NCBI GenBank assembly: GCA_951802195.1
Contig: OX637632.1
Location: 806,001 to 870,000 of the forward strand
Direction: 5' to 3'
Length of the DNA: 64,000 nt
Source of the DNA: Tausonia pullulans
Lineage: Eukaryota; Basidiomycota; Tremellomycetes; Cystofilobasidiales; Mrakiaceae
The notes under the pieces were generated by a model. The model saw only the letters and a program-made list of their open reading frames with translations. It was not told where the DNA came from and ran no database searches. Below are positions 10,500 to 21,888 of the stretch, in pieces (within the stretch, counting starts at the first letter, position 1; the number at the start of each line of letters is the position of its first letter). A program made the position numbers and the translations under genes.

Positions 10500-12854
10500 A
10501 TGCTCTCCGTCCTCTCTCTCGTCGGCGCCCTCACTCTCTCTGGAAGAGCGCTGGCACAGACGCAGCCCACTGATGTATCCTACAACGGGTGCGTCTGTCG
10601 ACAGTTGATAGACAGGCAGGCCCTTGCAGCTGGGTATTGACGTTTGCCCGATCTCTAAGTCTCGGCCTCACCCCCGCCATGGGTTGGAACTCCTGGAACA
10701 CCTTCGCCTGCAACATCGATGAAACAACTATTCTTACAGCTGCTCAGGTGCGTCAATGAGAGCGAGCATGATGATTGTTTATCATCTCCACTGACATCAT
10801 GCGTCGCCTCGTGGCCTACGCGGTCCCGTTACCAGCAACTCGTCTCTTCCGGGCTCCGGGACCTTGGTTATAACTATGGTGAGTCAGATGTTGGTCACGG
10901 TGCAAAGAGCGAAGGGAGGACAAGAATGCTGGAGGACTAGATGGCGCGCAGTCGCAGGACTTGAGACCATGAGCCCAGTCTCCATTGACATGTTCTGAAC
11001 CTGTTTCTTTCAATCCGCTAGTCGTCATTGACGACTGCTGGCAGGCTGAAAAGCGAGCGGACGACGGTGCTCCTGTGGCAAACCCGGTCAAATTTCCCTC
11101 AGGAATGAAGAACCTCACCGCTTCAATCGAAGCCATGGGCCTTAAAGCAGGCATTTACTCCTCTGCTGGCACTCACACTTGTGGCCTCCACTTCGGCTCG
11201 CTTGACTATGAGGATATCGACGCTAAGACCTACGCGTGAGTAAAAAGGGTAGAATCGACGCGCCACCTCTTCCCAGTCTTCTAATCACGCCTACGATTCC
11301 TATCCCATTTCGCATCGCCGTGGTAACTGAACCTCTCCGCTAACATTCCTGCACGTTTGCATTTAAACAGCGAGTGGGGGTTTAGCTATTTGAAACTGGA
11401 CAACTGCTTCAACCGGGGAGAGGAGGGCAACTCCTATCTGTCGTACACTCGGTACAAGAAGATGTCAGACGCGCTCCTCAAATACTCCAAATCCACGGTG
11501 TTGTCACTCTGTTGTGCGTGTCACCATTAAAAATCCCTCACACTGTTTGAACATGTCTAACCTACAGTTATGCTACCAGCGTGGGGCGAAGACAGAGGTT
11601 GGTGCTTTTTACTCTTGATTTTCGGTCAAAAGCGTGCCTGACGACGAGCCGTGACAGTTTGGATGTGGGCCAACGCCATTGCCAACAGCTATCGGTGTGT
11701 TCCAGCTTCCAAACCAGCCCTTGAAATCAACTTTACTTATATCCCAACCTTTTCCATTTCAGGATGAGTGGAGATATTCACGACGTGCGCAATGTTTGAT
11801 CCTGGTCACGTTCCAATCTTTGCGGCTGACCACAAGTTATCTCGGCCTCATTTTACAGAGTTTCACCAAGGACACTTCTTCTGTGAGAACAAACCACATA
11901 TGTAGTTCACTTTGTATCGTCTGTGCCGGCTTATTAGTTCATCCGCTTGAACTCAGTGCCCTTTCGACTCCAAGTATGCCACCGAACCCGCTGGTTTCGG
12001 TTGCTCTGTTGCAAACATTCTCGAAAAGGTCAGTTATCTTCTTTCCGCTGAGGCGCCTTATCTGACTTCATTATATTTTTTAGTCGGTGATTATCTTGCA
12101 GAAGCAGGTCCGTGGCTCCTGGGCCGATCTTGACATGCTTGAGGTTGGACGTGGTATGTTTCATATTTGACCCCTTCAATGCTTGGCCTTTGACCTGCGC
12201 TGATGTAGATCTCATCTTGCAGGTGGCATGACGACGGACGAGTGTGAGTCCTTTTGTCTCTCTCTACCTCAATCTAAACTGCTTGAAGGGCCGCTAACTT
12301 TTTTTTCCTCAACTAGACATCGTTCACTTCACCATGTGGGCTGCCGTCAAATCTCCCCTCATCCTCGGAAACGACCTTTCCGTGATGGACAACGTTACGC
12401 TCGCGATCCTCTCTAACAAGGGTGTCATCGGCGTTTCTCAGTAAGTCTTAAGACTTTTGCTTATCTCGCCTTCGACTCTCTCAATAGTCTCTGACTGTTT
12501 ATCTTTCTTCCCAGGAACCCGGACGGCGGCGCCGGCTCCGCCTCTCGCATCTATGGCGAGCGCGGCGGCGTCCAACTTTGGGCCGGCACCGGCCAGAACT
12601 CGACGGTCTTCCTCGGCCTCGTCAATTTCTCGGACAAGAACGAAACCGTCACGATCGACCTCTCCGATATTGACGCTCTCAAGGGCACGAAGGCCACTGC
12701 CGTCGACCTCTGGGGACCCGACTTCTTCCCTCAGGAGTTTGTGCCTCAGGGCTTCGGTAACAACGCGATCCCGGAGACGATTGAGCAGGAGATTGCGGGA
12801 GTGGAGGTTCGCGCGCAAGCTGGACGTTTCTGGCTGCTATCGACTGCCCAGTAG
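10500..12854 (+). CDS. Secreted alpha-galactosidase, GH27 (melibiase)
   Basis: Predicted to hydrolyse terminal alpha-1,6-galactose from melibiose, raffinose-type sugars or galactomannan outside the cell. The N-terminus [20 protein letters not shown] is a signal peptide. The catalytic barrel starts with [20 protein letters not shown]. Next come VVIDDCWQ and YLKLDNC (Asp nucleophile). MSGDIHD carries the acid/base Asp (first D, as in human GLA). [17 protein letters not shown] and [10 protein letters not shown] follow. The last exon ([14 protein letters not shown] to LLSTAQ) is the C-terminal beta domain. The gene has about ten introns. Around the acid/base site the exons shrink to 18 nt (11580-11597), 37 nt (11658-11694), 22 nt (11763-11784) and 24 nt (11859-11882). 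I can verify these because together they recreate the family order [41 protein letters not shown]. Confidence 0.9.
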
Positions 12855-12988
12855 AGGGAGAATTCACGACGGCTTAGTCTAAATTCCTTTGATTTTGTCC
12901 TTGTGTGATGACATCTTATTAAGGTTACTCAGCCCTCAGAGAGAGCGGCAAGCGAACTCTAAAGAGACCCTTTCTCTTCGCTGCTCAT

Positions 12989-14988
12989 CTAGAGCTCCGA
13001 AGCGACGCGTGTAGGGAAGCCCTGGCCAATGTCGTTGCGCTTACTGTAGCGGGCCATCGAGGGCTTCTCGTCCGCCATCTCCTTCTGGACGCGCTCGAGA
13101 CCCTCGAGGACGCGGAGCGTGTTACCGCCCGCAAGCCCCTCGAGCTCTTCGTCCGTCCAGCCACGGCGGATGAGCTCAGCGAAGAGGTCTGATATCAACC
13201 AAGCACGAGTCAGTTCTGAGCGAGTGGGGCGGCGAATGTGAACCGGCGAGAGTACCACATACTCGGGTACTTGCTAACGTCCTCGAGGCCCTGGGGCCCA
13301 GCCTCAATGCCGTCGTAGTCCGAGCCGAGGCCGACGTGCTTCTTCGAGGTGACCTTGGCGATGTGCTCGACATGGTCGGCGACGGTCAACGTCGTCGCGA
13401 CCTCTCCCTTGGGCGAGACAAAGTACTGGAGGCATATTCGGAGTCAGCGGCTCGTTTCTGGATGAGAAGTCGTGCGTTGGGCTGACGGGCGCAAAGTTGA
13501 CGTGGATGACGGCGTCGACCTTGCCCTGGCCGATGCCGATGTGCTTGAGGATTCTGTCGGGCACGTTCCGCTGGATGTCGACGAAGCTATCCGAAGAGCA
13601 AGAGCCTCAGCCGATTGGAAAGGTGCCTGAACAGGGTCATGCACGTACTGCCGGGAGGACGAGTGCGACCAAATGACGGGGGCGCGAGTGAGGAGAAGGG
13701 CCTGCTCCGCCGTGTCATCGCTGACGTGCGAGAGGTCGACAAAGACTCCAAGTCTATGGCCATAAAGGAAGGTCAGCGTCCATAACACTAACGCCGCATG
13801 CGGGAGTGAGATGGCGCACCTGTTGAGCTCGTAGATGAGGGAACGGCCCAGGTCAGAGAGTCCGTGATGGAGCGGAGCGGGAGGGTCGAAGATCCCGGCA
13901 GACTGGTGATAGAGAGGCTATCAGGAGGCCGTACAAAACGGGGTTGATGAGGATAGGGGCCAGGAACTGACATCCGCAAAGGCGTTGTGACATGAGTGCG
14001 TGAGCGTGACGTCTGAAATTGAGCAAGTTAGAGGATATCTCTTCGGACGAGCCAGGACAGCTGAAGAGGACAAACACTTGACGCCAAGCGCAGCGTAAGC
14101 ACGGATGGACGCAAGCGAGTTGCCGAGCTGATGCGCTCTGAGAGTGTGAGAGCAAGATAGAGATATGAGCACGCGTCAGTCAACAATGTGCACCGCCGCC
14201 GCCGACCTCCACTCACCCCTCGATACCGAGAAGAGAAGCGATCTTGCCCTCCTTGACAGCAGACCGGACGTCGTCGGCGGACTGGGCAAACTTGAACGTC
14301 TCTGGGTACTTGTCGATCAAAAGCCGGGCAACGTCGATCTGCTCGAGCGTGTCGCGGACCGAGTTGGTCGGGTCGAGGAAGTCGCCCTGGCCGAGGACGG
14401 GCTCCTTGGGGCACTCGGTGAAGCAGCTGGGGGGAAATATGTGATCAGGATGGGTGAGCACCGGCTCGATGATGAGGACTCCAACGCCCGTCGTCACGTC
14501 CTTCCCTCGCTTCGTCCCTCACTACTCGCAGTCTCTTCGCGCCCTAACATCGACTCACCTCCAGAAGAACCCTCCAACCCGACCCTTGTGGAGACGAGGG
14601 ATGTCGACATGCATGGGCAGTGTGCCGTTTGCCTCGATTGCCGTGATGTTGTTGCCATAGACGACTCGTGTGAACTCCTGATCAACACGTCAGGCGTCAG
14701 CCATTCGCGCGTGAAGAGCCCAAAGAAAGAACTACGTACAGGAAAATCTATGTGGCCATCGATGATAGGCGTCTTGGTCTTGCTGAGAAGCCAGTACGCC
14801 CGGTCGAGCGGGTCCTCCGGTCCCTTGTCGAAGGGCTTGTCGATGCCGGGAAGCTTGCCCGTGAAGAGGAGGGTGAGGCCGAGAGCGGTGAGCGCCGCGA
14901 ATCCGCCAACAAGAACGAAGATCTTGGTCTTCGTGTGGTACTGGCGTGGGCGTGACGAGCCTGGGAGGAGGTGAGCGTACTCGGACAT
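12989..14988 (-). CDS. Membrane dipeptidase, peptidase family M19
   Basis: Zinc dipeptidase of the renal-dipeptidase family. The N-terminus [16 protein letters not shown] is cytosolic. It is followed by a single membrane anchor ([20 protein letters not shown]), so the enzyme is predicted to be type II with a luminal or extracellular catalytic domain. Metal ligands are visible in DGHIDFP (His and Asp of HxD), LLGIEGAHQLG (bridging Glu), [15 protein letters not shown] (His) and [10 protein letters not shown] (His). [10 protein letters not shown] and the C-terminal [13 protein letters not shown] helix match the family. Many short introns break the gene; the small exons near 13600-14150 were joined by motif order. 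It is convergent with GH27 and divergent from the unknown gene to its right. Confidence 0.88.
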
Positions 14989-15346
14989 GATCAAGCGAGC
15001 GGTTGGAGGGAAGAAGAGAGTAACGTGCGGTCCTCGCTCGCCACGAGGGGTGCATTTCCATGTGCGACTCGGAGAAGCCCGTCGTCCGTCGACGACGACA
15101 TCTATCGAGATCGGACATCGATATCGGCAACACAAAGGTGCTCAGCTGGCAGCGGCGGGTGGCGAATACACACAGATCTAGTAGACAATAGACAGCCCAC
15201 ACTCAAGCGGTCTCGGTTTGGACCGATGTCCGAGCACGTATGCCCAAGCGCGCGGGTCGCGTGGGCCGAAGAGCGTTCATACACATCTCATGTTTCATCT
15301 CTCGTCTACTTCTCATCTCCTCGGGGCAAATCTTAATCATCTGCAG
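14989..15346. other. Divergent intergenic region
   Basis: About 360 bp lie between the M19 start and the proposed start of the next gene. No supported RNA gene or repeat was seen. If the downstream gene starts elsewhere, the boundary moves. Confidence 0.35.
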
Positions 15347-16896
15347 ATGATCTACGGAAAAAGCCCATACGTAACCCACGGTCCGTCAGCAACGAGAGAA
15401 AAGGCGCAGTCGGGCCGAGAACAGGCCGAGGGTGTCACGGAGGTCAGCGGCCTAGTTGGCGTCAGCTGGACTGCCCGGTCCTTCTCATCTTAGAGAGTGA
15501 ATCCCCCAACCGCCAGCATCCTCTCCACCCATGCCTTTCTCAGCCCTGTGAGCCGGCCCGCTCTCCCTGCTCCTCGAGAGAAACCCCTTTTGACATTGGC
15601 CCCTACGCCCGTAAGCCCCCACGACGTCTGCCATCTCCTTATTGCGACAGTCCTCGAGACCAAGTCGCTCTCGCTCTCGGACGAGCAGGCCCCCGACTTG
15701 AGAGACATCTACCCTCTTTTTGGAAGGCTCAGGCTCGTCTCGCACGTATGGCAGGTGAGTACTACTCCTGATTTGGAGTAAGCCGTTGAAAGGAAACTTC
15801 GCTTAGCCTCGTTCGGTCATCTTGTGCTCCGGCTGGTCGGCCCTTTCAGGACTCCGCCTGGTCGCTCCTCCTTCGACACACGATTATCCGGACGGACGCC
15901 TCATTTCGATGGCTTCTCTCCGCACTGGCTCAGGATCCCTCCCGAGCGAACTTCGTCAAGAGTCTCGAGCTCGACATGTCGTACGTTGATGCCAGCTAGG
16001 GCGAGCGAGTAGGAGTCGAGCGCCACTCACGGGGCCTGTCTAACTTGATGTTCCCGCATTGCACCCAGACTTGATCGAGGTCTCTGGCCACGCCGGAACC
16101 TTTGGTATCAATGCGGACCGACCCTCTCGACTTTTCTCCGTAAGTGGCCCTTGTCTCTCTATATACAATCGAGGATTCACACCTCTCTATCTGGGTAGCC
16201 TCCATCCAAATCGACACCCAGATCCCCCGCCTCGCCGCCCTCTTCCCCCATCTCGAGCATCTCCATCTCGCCCGAGCTTTTGACCTCTCCTTCGACTCCC
16301 CTTTCACTCCAACGGCTGCACCTCCTCTGCTCCGCTCGCTACATCTCCCCATCGAGCGCCTCGAGGACCTCTCGCTCCTCAGCCACCCGTCCTTCCAGCA
16401 GATCACCCACCTCTCCATTACTGTCCTCAGACCATCAAAGTCCCTCTCTGCGATTGAGATCTTCTTCACGCTTCCCAAGTGCATCCGAGCGCTCGAGATC
16501 GGGCTCACAACACCGTACGGAGGCGAGGGCTGGCTGGACATCACACCACTCGCTTGCTCGCCATTGGCACCCCCGGAGCTCGAGGAGATTACACTGAGGA
16601 ATGTCCGGAGCATCGACGAGGCCGTCGCTCATCTCAGGGCGTTCGTCCTAGACCGAGACGGGCTGCCGCTGAGGCGGCTGGCGATGCATCTCGCGACGCC
16701 AGACCAGCAGCCTCCTCGAATGGGCATAGACGCAGCGAATTCGGCGAGCAGCTCGACCCAGATGGAGGAAGCGCTCGCCGAGCTCAAACTCAGGCCCAAG
16801 GACGTTTTCAAGGCTGGGTCACCGATCTTCGAGTTCGGCGGGGGAGTCTGGGGTGATGGAGCAGAAAGAGCTGATGCTGTCGTTGTAGCCTGCTAG
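15347..16896 (+). CDS. Hypothetical protein, probably leucine-rich/F-box-like
   Basis: I do not recognise a named family. The main frame reads NPPTASILSTHAFLSPVS, SPHDVCHLLIATVLETK and FGRLRLVSHVWQDSAWSLLL, with the helical spacing of an F-box-type N-terminus. Regularly spaced leucines follow (RLAALFPHLEHLHLARAF, LLRSLHLPIERLEDLSLL, LEEITLRNVRSIDEAVAHL), typical of fungal LRR proteins of the F-box class. No ATG precedes NPP in frame, because a stop lies directly upstream. I therefore propose a short first exon, MIYGKSPY from 15347, spliced over GTAACC...TCTTAG to RVNPPTAS. Other introns fall near 15753-15848, 15980-16068 and 16140-16198. The product is about 400 residues. It is convergent with RSE1, about 115 bp away. 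Confidence is fair for coding and low for the start. Confidence 0.6.
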
Positions 16897-17013
16897 CCAG
16901 CCGCCTTGTCTAATTCTGTACTTTTCTCTAGTACGAAAATGTCGCTTACGAAGCGAGACCAAGAGAAAGATAAAGATCCATACAAGAATACAAGAGATAC
17001 GACAAGCAGCGCT

Positions 17014-20000
17014 TTAGAATCCGCTCGAGACACGCTGGCTCTCGATTTTCTTAAGGACCTCGCCCACGTTGCGGTCGAGCTCGGCCTGGTCAAGCGAAAG
17101 AGCAAGTCAGCACGGCCAAGAGAGACAGCGAAAACGTCCGTCGCCAGCACTCACTGCAATCGACATCTGCTTGGTCGTCGGCAGTCGAGCGTACTCCTCG
17201 CAGAGATCCCCATCGACGACGGCCTTGACGGGCGCGTAGTAACCCCTGTAGTGGAGGTGGTCCCTTCCGACGAGCGAGGGTGCCTCGGACCGCATGTGCA
17301 TCTCGAGCGTACCCATGAACTCAATGTCCTCCTTGCTGACGAACGGGATCAAGAGCCCGATTGTCCCGTGGAGACCCGTGTAAACGAGGACCTCGCGACC
17401 GCCAGCGACAAGCGCGACCTTGGTGACGGAGGTGACAATGTCGCCAACATTGTAGTGCGCGATCATGGTCGTTTTGTTGGGAGCGCCCATGAGCTTAGGC
17501 TTCTCGTGAAGGATGCCCGCGCCTGTCGGGTCCGAGTCGACGACATCGGACACGAAGGCAGGGAGTCGGTTGATGATAAGGTTGCCGAACTTATCGCCGA
17601 TTGCGACCGTCTCGTAGTCGACCATGGTCGAAGAGACGACCCATCGAGGCTGCGAGTCATCGGCGAAGACGATGAGCTTGTTCTCTTGAGGCTTGTAAGC
17701 CACGTAGAAGATCGACTCTTGCTGGTCGCCAACAAGAATCCGCGAACCCTGCGTCTGAAGCGAGACGATCGCCGTGGGGAAAGTCTGCGAAGGGGTGAAT
17801 CGTGCGTCAGTCTTGAGAATAACTGCCCTACGGGGGAAGGACAAGGCTACCCACGTTGTTCTCGCACTTGCGGAGCATCTTTTTCTTTCCAATGTCGTAG
17901 ATCCGAAGCGCTTTGCCAACACCGGCGACGAGCCGGCCCTGGAAGGCAAGCAACGAGGTCGGGACGTCGTCGACCTCGGTCTGGAGATAGAGGGTCGGTC
18001 GGTCAGTAAGCCCTAAGTTAGGCGGACTCTCGACGAAAAGACGTACAATATGGATGAGCTCGAGCTTTTTGCCCCCCTCGCGGAATGCGTACACCCTGAG
18101 GTACCCGCTCGAGCACGATCGAGGCGCAAGCGTTAGGTCCTTGGCCGTGCCGACAACGAGCATGTCTTCGTTGTCCCGGTTCGCAAAATTGACAACCGCA
18201 ATCGAGAAAGCGGCCTCGTTCTCGTCGAGGTCGATGAGATCAAGAGTGGCGGACTTGGGGGGGGGAAGTTATTCGTCAGTGCTCCCTTCTCTTTCCGTCG
18301 AAAGGCGCGACCGCCCGCTCACCTCAACCGGGTCAACAACCCGAATGCACGACCCCCACTGTCCAGCGTCCGCCCTCGGGTGGCCAAACACCTCCACCGG
18401 TAGGTCCAGAACATCTTGGTCGACAGGGATGCCATTCCGCACTTGCTCGTTGACAAGCCGCTTGACGGCCGCCGCACCGTGAGAGCGGTGGTCCGATTCG
18501 GCGATGTAGAAGAGCTTTTCCTGCGGGTGAGAGACAAACCGGCGGGGCGTAAAGGAGAGAGGGGTAATGTCTTGCTTGAGCTTGGAGCCAAGCTTGGGGA
18601 CGGTGAAAATGCTGCGAAGGGGGTGGAGAGAAGGAAGGGGGAGGCGGGGTGGGGGGGAGAGCTCGTAAATTGATGAAGGTTTCAAAGAAAAAGTAAGCGC
18701 GAGAAACCACGCACCGAAGAGTGCTGCCAGCGATGCCGATGAGACCGTCTGGGCAGAGCTCGGCGGAAAAGTTCCAGGCGTGGTCGAGCGACTCGTAGAT
18801 GAGCGGGGAGAACTGTAGGAGGTCCTGATGAGTGTAGTTGAGCCACGACTGGCTCGAGAGGGCGAGGACACCGGGCTGGCCGTTGACGTTGGCGCGGACG
18901 AGGCGAGCAGCCTTGGATCCGAGGAACCTAGGAGGAACGAGCGAAAGGTGGTCAGCAATGAAGCACAGACAAAGCAGTGAGTGAGCTCGCCCACCTCTGC
19001 CGCGTGTCGGTCAGCTGGCCGTTGACTGTGTCGATGACAGTCCGGAGGAGAACACCATTTTGGAGTCCGATGTTGAGGAACATGGTTGGGTGGTTCTTGT
19101 CAATAGATGTGTCGACCATCTCAGCAATGCAGATCGATGACGGGACCGCTGTGAGCGCCTGGAGGGAGAGCGTTGCGAAAGTGTTGTCCGGGTCGAGTGA
19201 GATGATGTGGACCGTCTGGTTCTCACATCCGACGGCGAGGAAGAGCGACCGCTGGCGACCATGGGGGACTTCGCCGATCGACATGCAAGTCACGTGCGCC
19301 GGGAGACCCTTCTTGTCCTGGTATTCGTTAAGGCTGCCGTCCATGTCGAGCTCGAAGTAGACGAGTTCGGCAGTGTTGAGAGCAACAACAATCTGCCGCC
19401 GGTTCGTCGTCGCCGCAACGATCGATCGACCCTCAGGGACCGGCCATTTCTTCTTCTCCTTAGACGCGAGCACATGCCTGATCTCGTGGGGCGTGATCTG
19501 GAGGAGCGAATCCTCACCGAGCTGCTGGACGGCGAGCGTCGGAGCGTCGGATCGGAATCCCATGTCGTAAACCTCCTCAATGGTCTCGCCGATAGAGAGA
19601 ACGAGTGTTCCGTTGACGAAGGAGAGGATGATGTATGAATCGTACTCGTCTAGCGAGAGAGGGCATTGATGTCAGCGGTGAAAACTGGCCTAGGAAAGCA
19701 GGGCCAACTTACCATCCTCGCGCAGTTTCGTCGTCCAGACGGCGTTGGGCACACCAGGAAGATCGGAGCTGACCGTCTCAGCAACTTCAAGCCCGTAGCG
19801 GAGCATGCGGAACGACGACCGGGCTCCGCGTCCGCAAGCGGCGAAGATCTGAGGGGTGTCCTGGCCGAGGAAATTAAGCACCTTGGCATCGATGATCGGG
19901 TCGAGTGAATTAAGCTCATCCGAGAGAATGAGATTCTCGAGTGGCCGAGGTCGGAAGAGCGCCGCTGGGAGGCCGTCCTCGCCCATGCCGCGGTCCGGGT

Positions 20001-21727
20001 AGTCAGCCGAAGAGAACTCGATCTCGTCGTCGTCGTCGCCGAGCTTCTGGAACTGGTAAAGGTAGCTGAAATTGAGGAGGAAGAATTCAGGGATACAGTG
20101 CGCGGACGGAGGGGCAAGAAAGCGGGAAGGACCCACTGGTTGCTAAACTCGGAGGCGACAAAGAGGAATCCGCTCTTAAGGATGCAGAGCGCCGACGCGA
20201 CGGGGACTGTGTCAAAGTACTTGATCTTGAGTGAGAGGACCTCCTCATCTTTGTGCTCGATCGTGACTTTGTAAAGGTCGCCCTCCTCGGACTGGAGGAG
20301 GAAAAAGAAGTCGCCCTGGTGGATTAAGTTGGAGGGGGGGGGGGGGGGGGGGGGGGGTAATGGAACGCGTTCGGTGGACAGTCAGTCTCTGTATCACACG
20401 GGCGTCTGAAGGAACCCTGCACACCTTCATCTTGTGCATGACAGCCGAGACGATGATAACGCCGCGCTCATTGTCTGAGAGAGGATGCCGGCGCTTTGGT
20501 ATCGGGACGCGGTGCTGGGGCGCGTCCATGTGCCTGTAGATGATGTAGTCCTCGCAGCAGACGAGGACTCCCGATGGTCCTTCGAAGCGGTCCGTCGACG
20601 CCGACTGCCCACCGGGAACTAGATACCGGGAAAACGGGATTCAGAAGGGGCGCGACAAGATGGAGGGCTGGGATGCGACTGACCCTGCACGAGAAGGTTC
20701 GCCCTGGGGTCGGTGGGCTCCGACCACTTGCGCACGACGTGGTTAAGTCCCAGGTCGAGCTCGTAGAACGTGAGCATCTGAAGCAAAGGCTACAGTCAGC
20801 TCGGGGGGACTCTCAGCTGACGACAGCAGCGACGCGTCCTCTCTCACCTTCTGCGCGTTGTTGAAGGCCTCCCCCGTCGGGTCGTTGTCCGAGTCAGCGT
20901 AGTCCACCTCGAGGGCGGCAAACATAGGGTTGTCGAATCCGACGTCGACGCCGATAATGCTGAGAATTATGGCGTTCTGCTTGTGTGCCTCAAGCGGGGA
21001 CGAGATCGTAAGGTTGGCAGCAGCGTCCCGGTTGAGGATGTAGACAAGCTTCGCCTTCTCCACCGCGCCGATCATGACCGCTCGACCCTTGGGGTCCGTC
21101 GCCAAATACTGGCCGGGCACGATCCTGCGCGAGCCAGACTTGCCATATGTCTCCTGGTGGAGTTTCTTGAACGACGGCGGCGAATGAATGTACTCGAGGA
21201 TCACGATTCGGCCAGAGTCCGAGCCCACGATGATGTAGTCTGGCGGATGGACGCGTGATATAGAAAGAGATCAGGAAAGAGTGCCCTCGACGAGCAGAGC
21301 TAGCGAGAACACAACGAAGCGGCTGTAATCTCGTGCAAGCAAACAGTCCAGCGGCAAGTAGAGGGCGAGGAGAGGGAGGAAAGGGGAGAGGGAAGACAGG
21401 AAGACACGCGTGCGAGCGAACGAGCGAGAGGAGAGGAAGTGGGAAACAACTCGACGAGGACGACGCACCTTTGCTACCTCCGGTGAGCCTGAAGCCCGTG
21501 AGACTCCGGATGGTTCCAAAGACCTCGGACTCGAGGATGGTCTCGACGCGACCGGTGCTCGCGTCGGGCTTGAGAAGCTCGATTCTGGTCCCCCTCGAGA
21601 CGACAATCTCCTGGCTCTTGGGGAGGCCCGAAAAGGAGCCGACGATGGCGTGCCCTATGCTTTGCGGAGGAGAGACCGTAAAGTTGATGAAGTGAGGGCC
21701 CGCGGAGGGTCCAGCGTCGGCAGACAT
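17014..21727 (-). CDS. RSE1: Splicing factor 3B subunit 3 / RSE1 (U2 snRNP)
   Basis: RSE1 (human SF3B3/SAP130) is the three-propeller scaffold of the SF3b complex, which clamps the U2-branch-site duplex in the nucleus. The start [18 protein letters not shown] leads to [19 protein letters not shown], and a strong run of family blocks follows. Examples are [53 protein letters not shown] and [18 protein letters not shown]. Near the end come [18 protein letters not shown] and the tail [15 protein letters not shown]. The product is about 1,200 residues, full length for the family. Roughly ten introns are present, one of which carries a 24-base homopolymer. It is divergent from APC10 with only about 160 bp between start codons, so the two must share a promoter region. 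Confidence 0.95.
20334..20357. repeat. G24 tract (C24 on the transcribed strand) in an RSE1 intron
   Basis: Twenty-four uninterrupted G on the plus strand. In the RSE1 pre-mRNA this is C24, ending 18 nt before the acceptor AG, directly upstream of the only plausible branch sequence (ACTTAAT). The neighbouring exons (ending VSAVMHKMK and beginning [13 protein letters not shown]) fix the intron borders. Confidence 0.85.
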
Positions 21728-21888
21728 CGCGACGAGAGTAAGGGGGAGTTGGTGGTTGAGGGAGAGAGGCGCGAAGACGCTGGCCTTCGCTTGACCTCCA
21801 AGCGGCGCCCGTTGGCAAGTGCGCTGGGCCGAGCTGGGCTAAACGCGCTGTCGACGTGTCTCTTGACGACGTCACCACCGACCACGAC

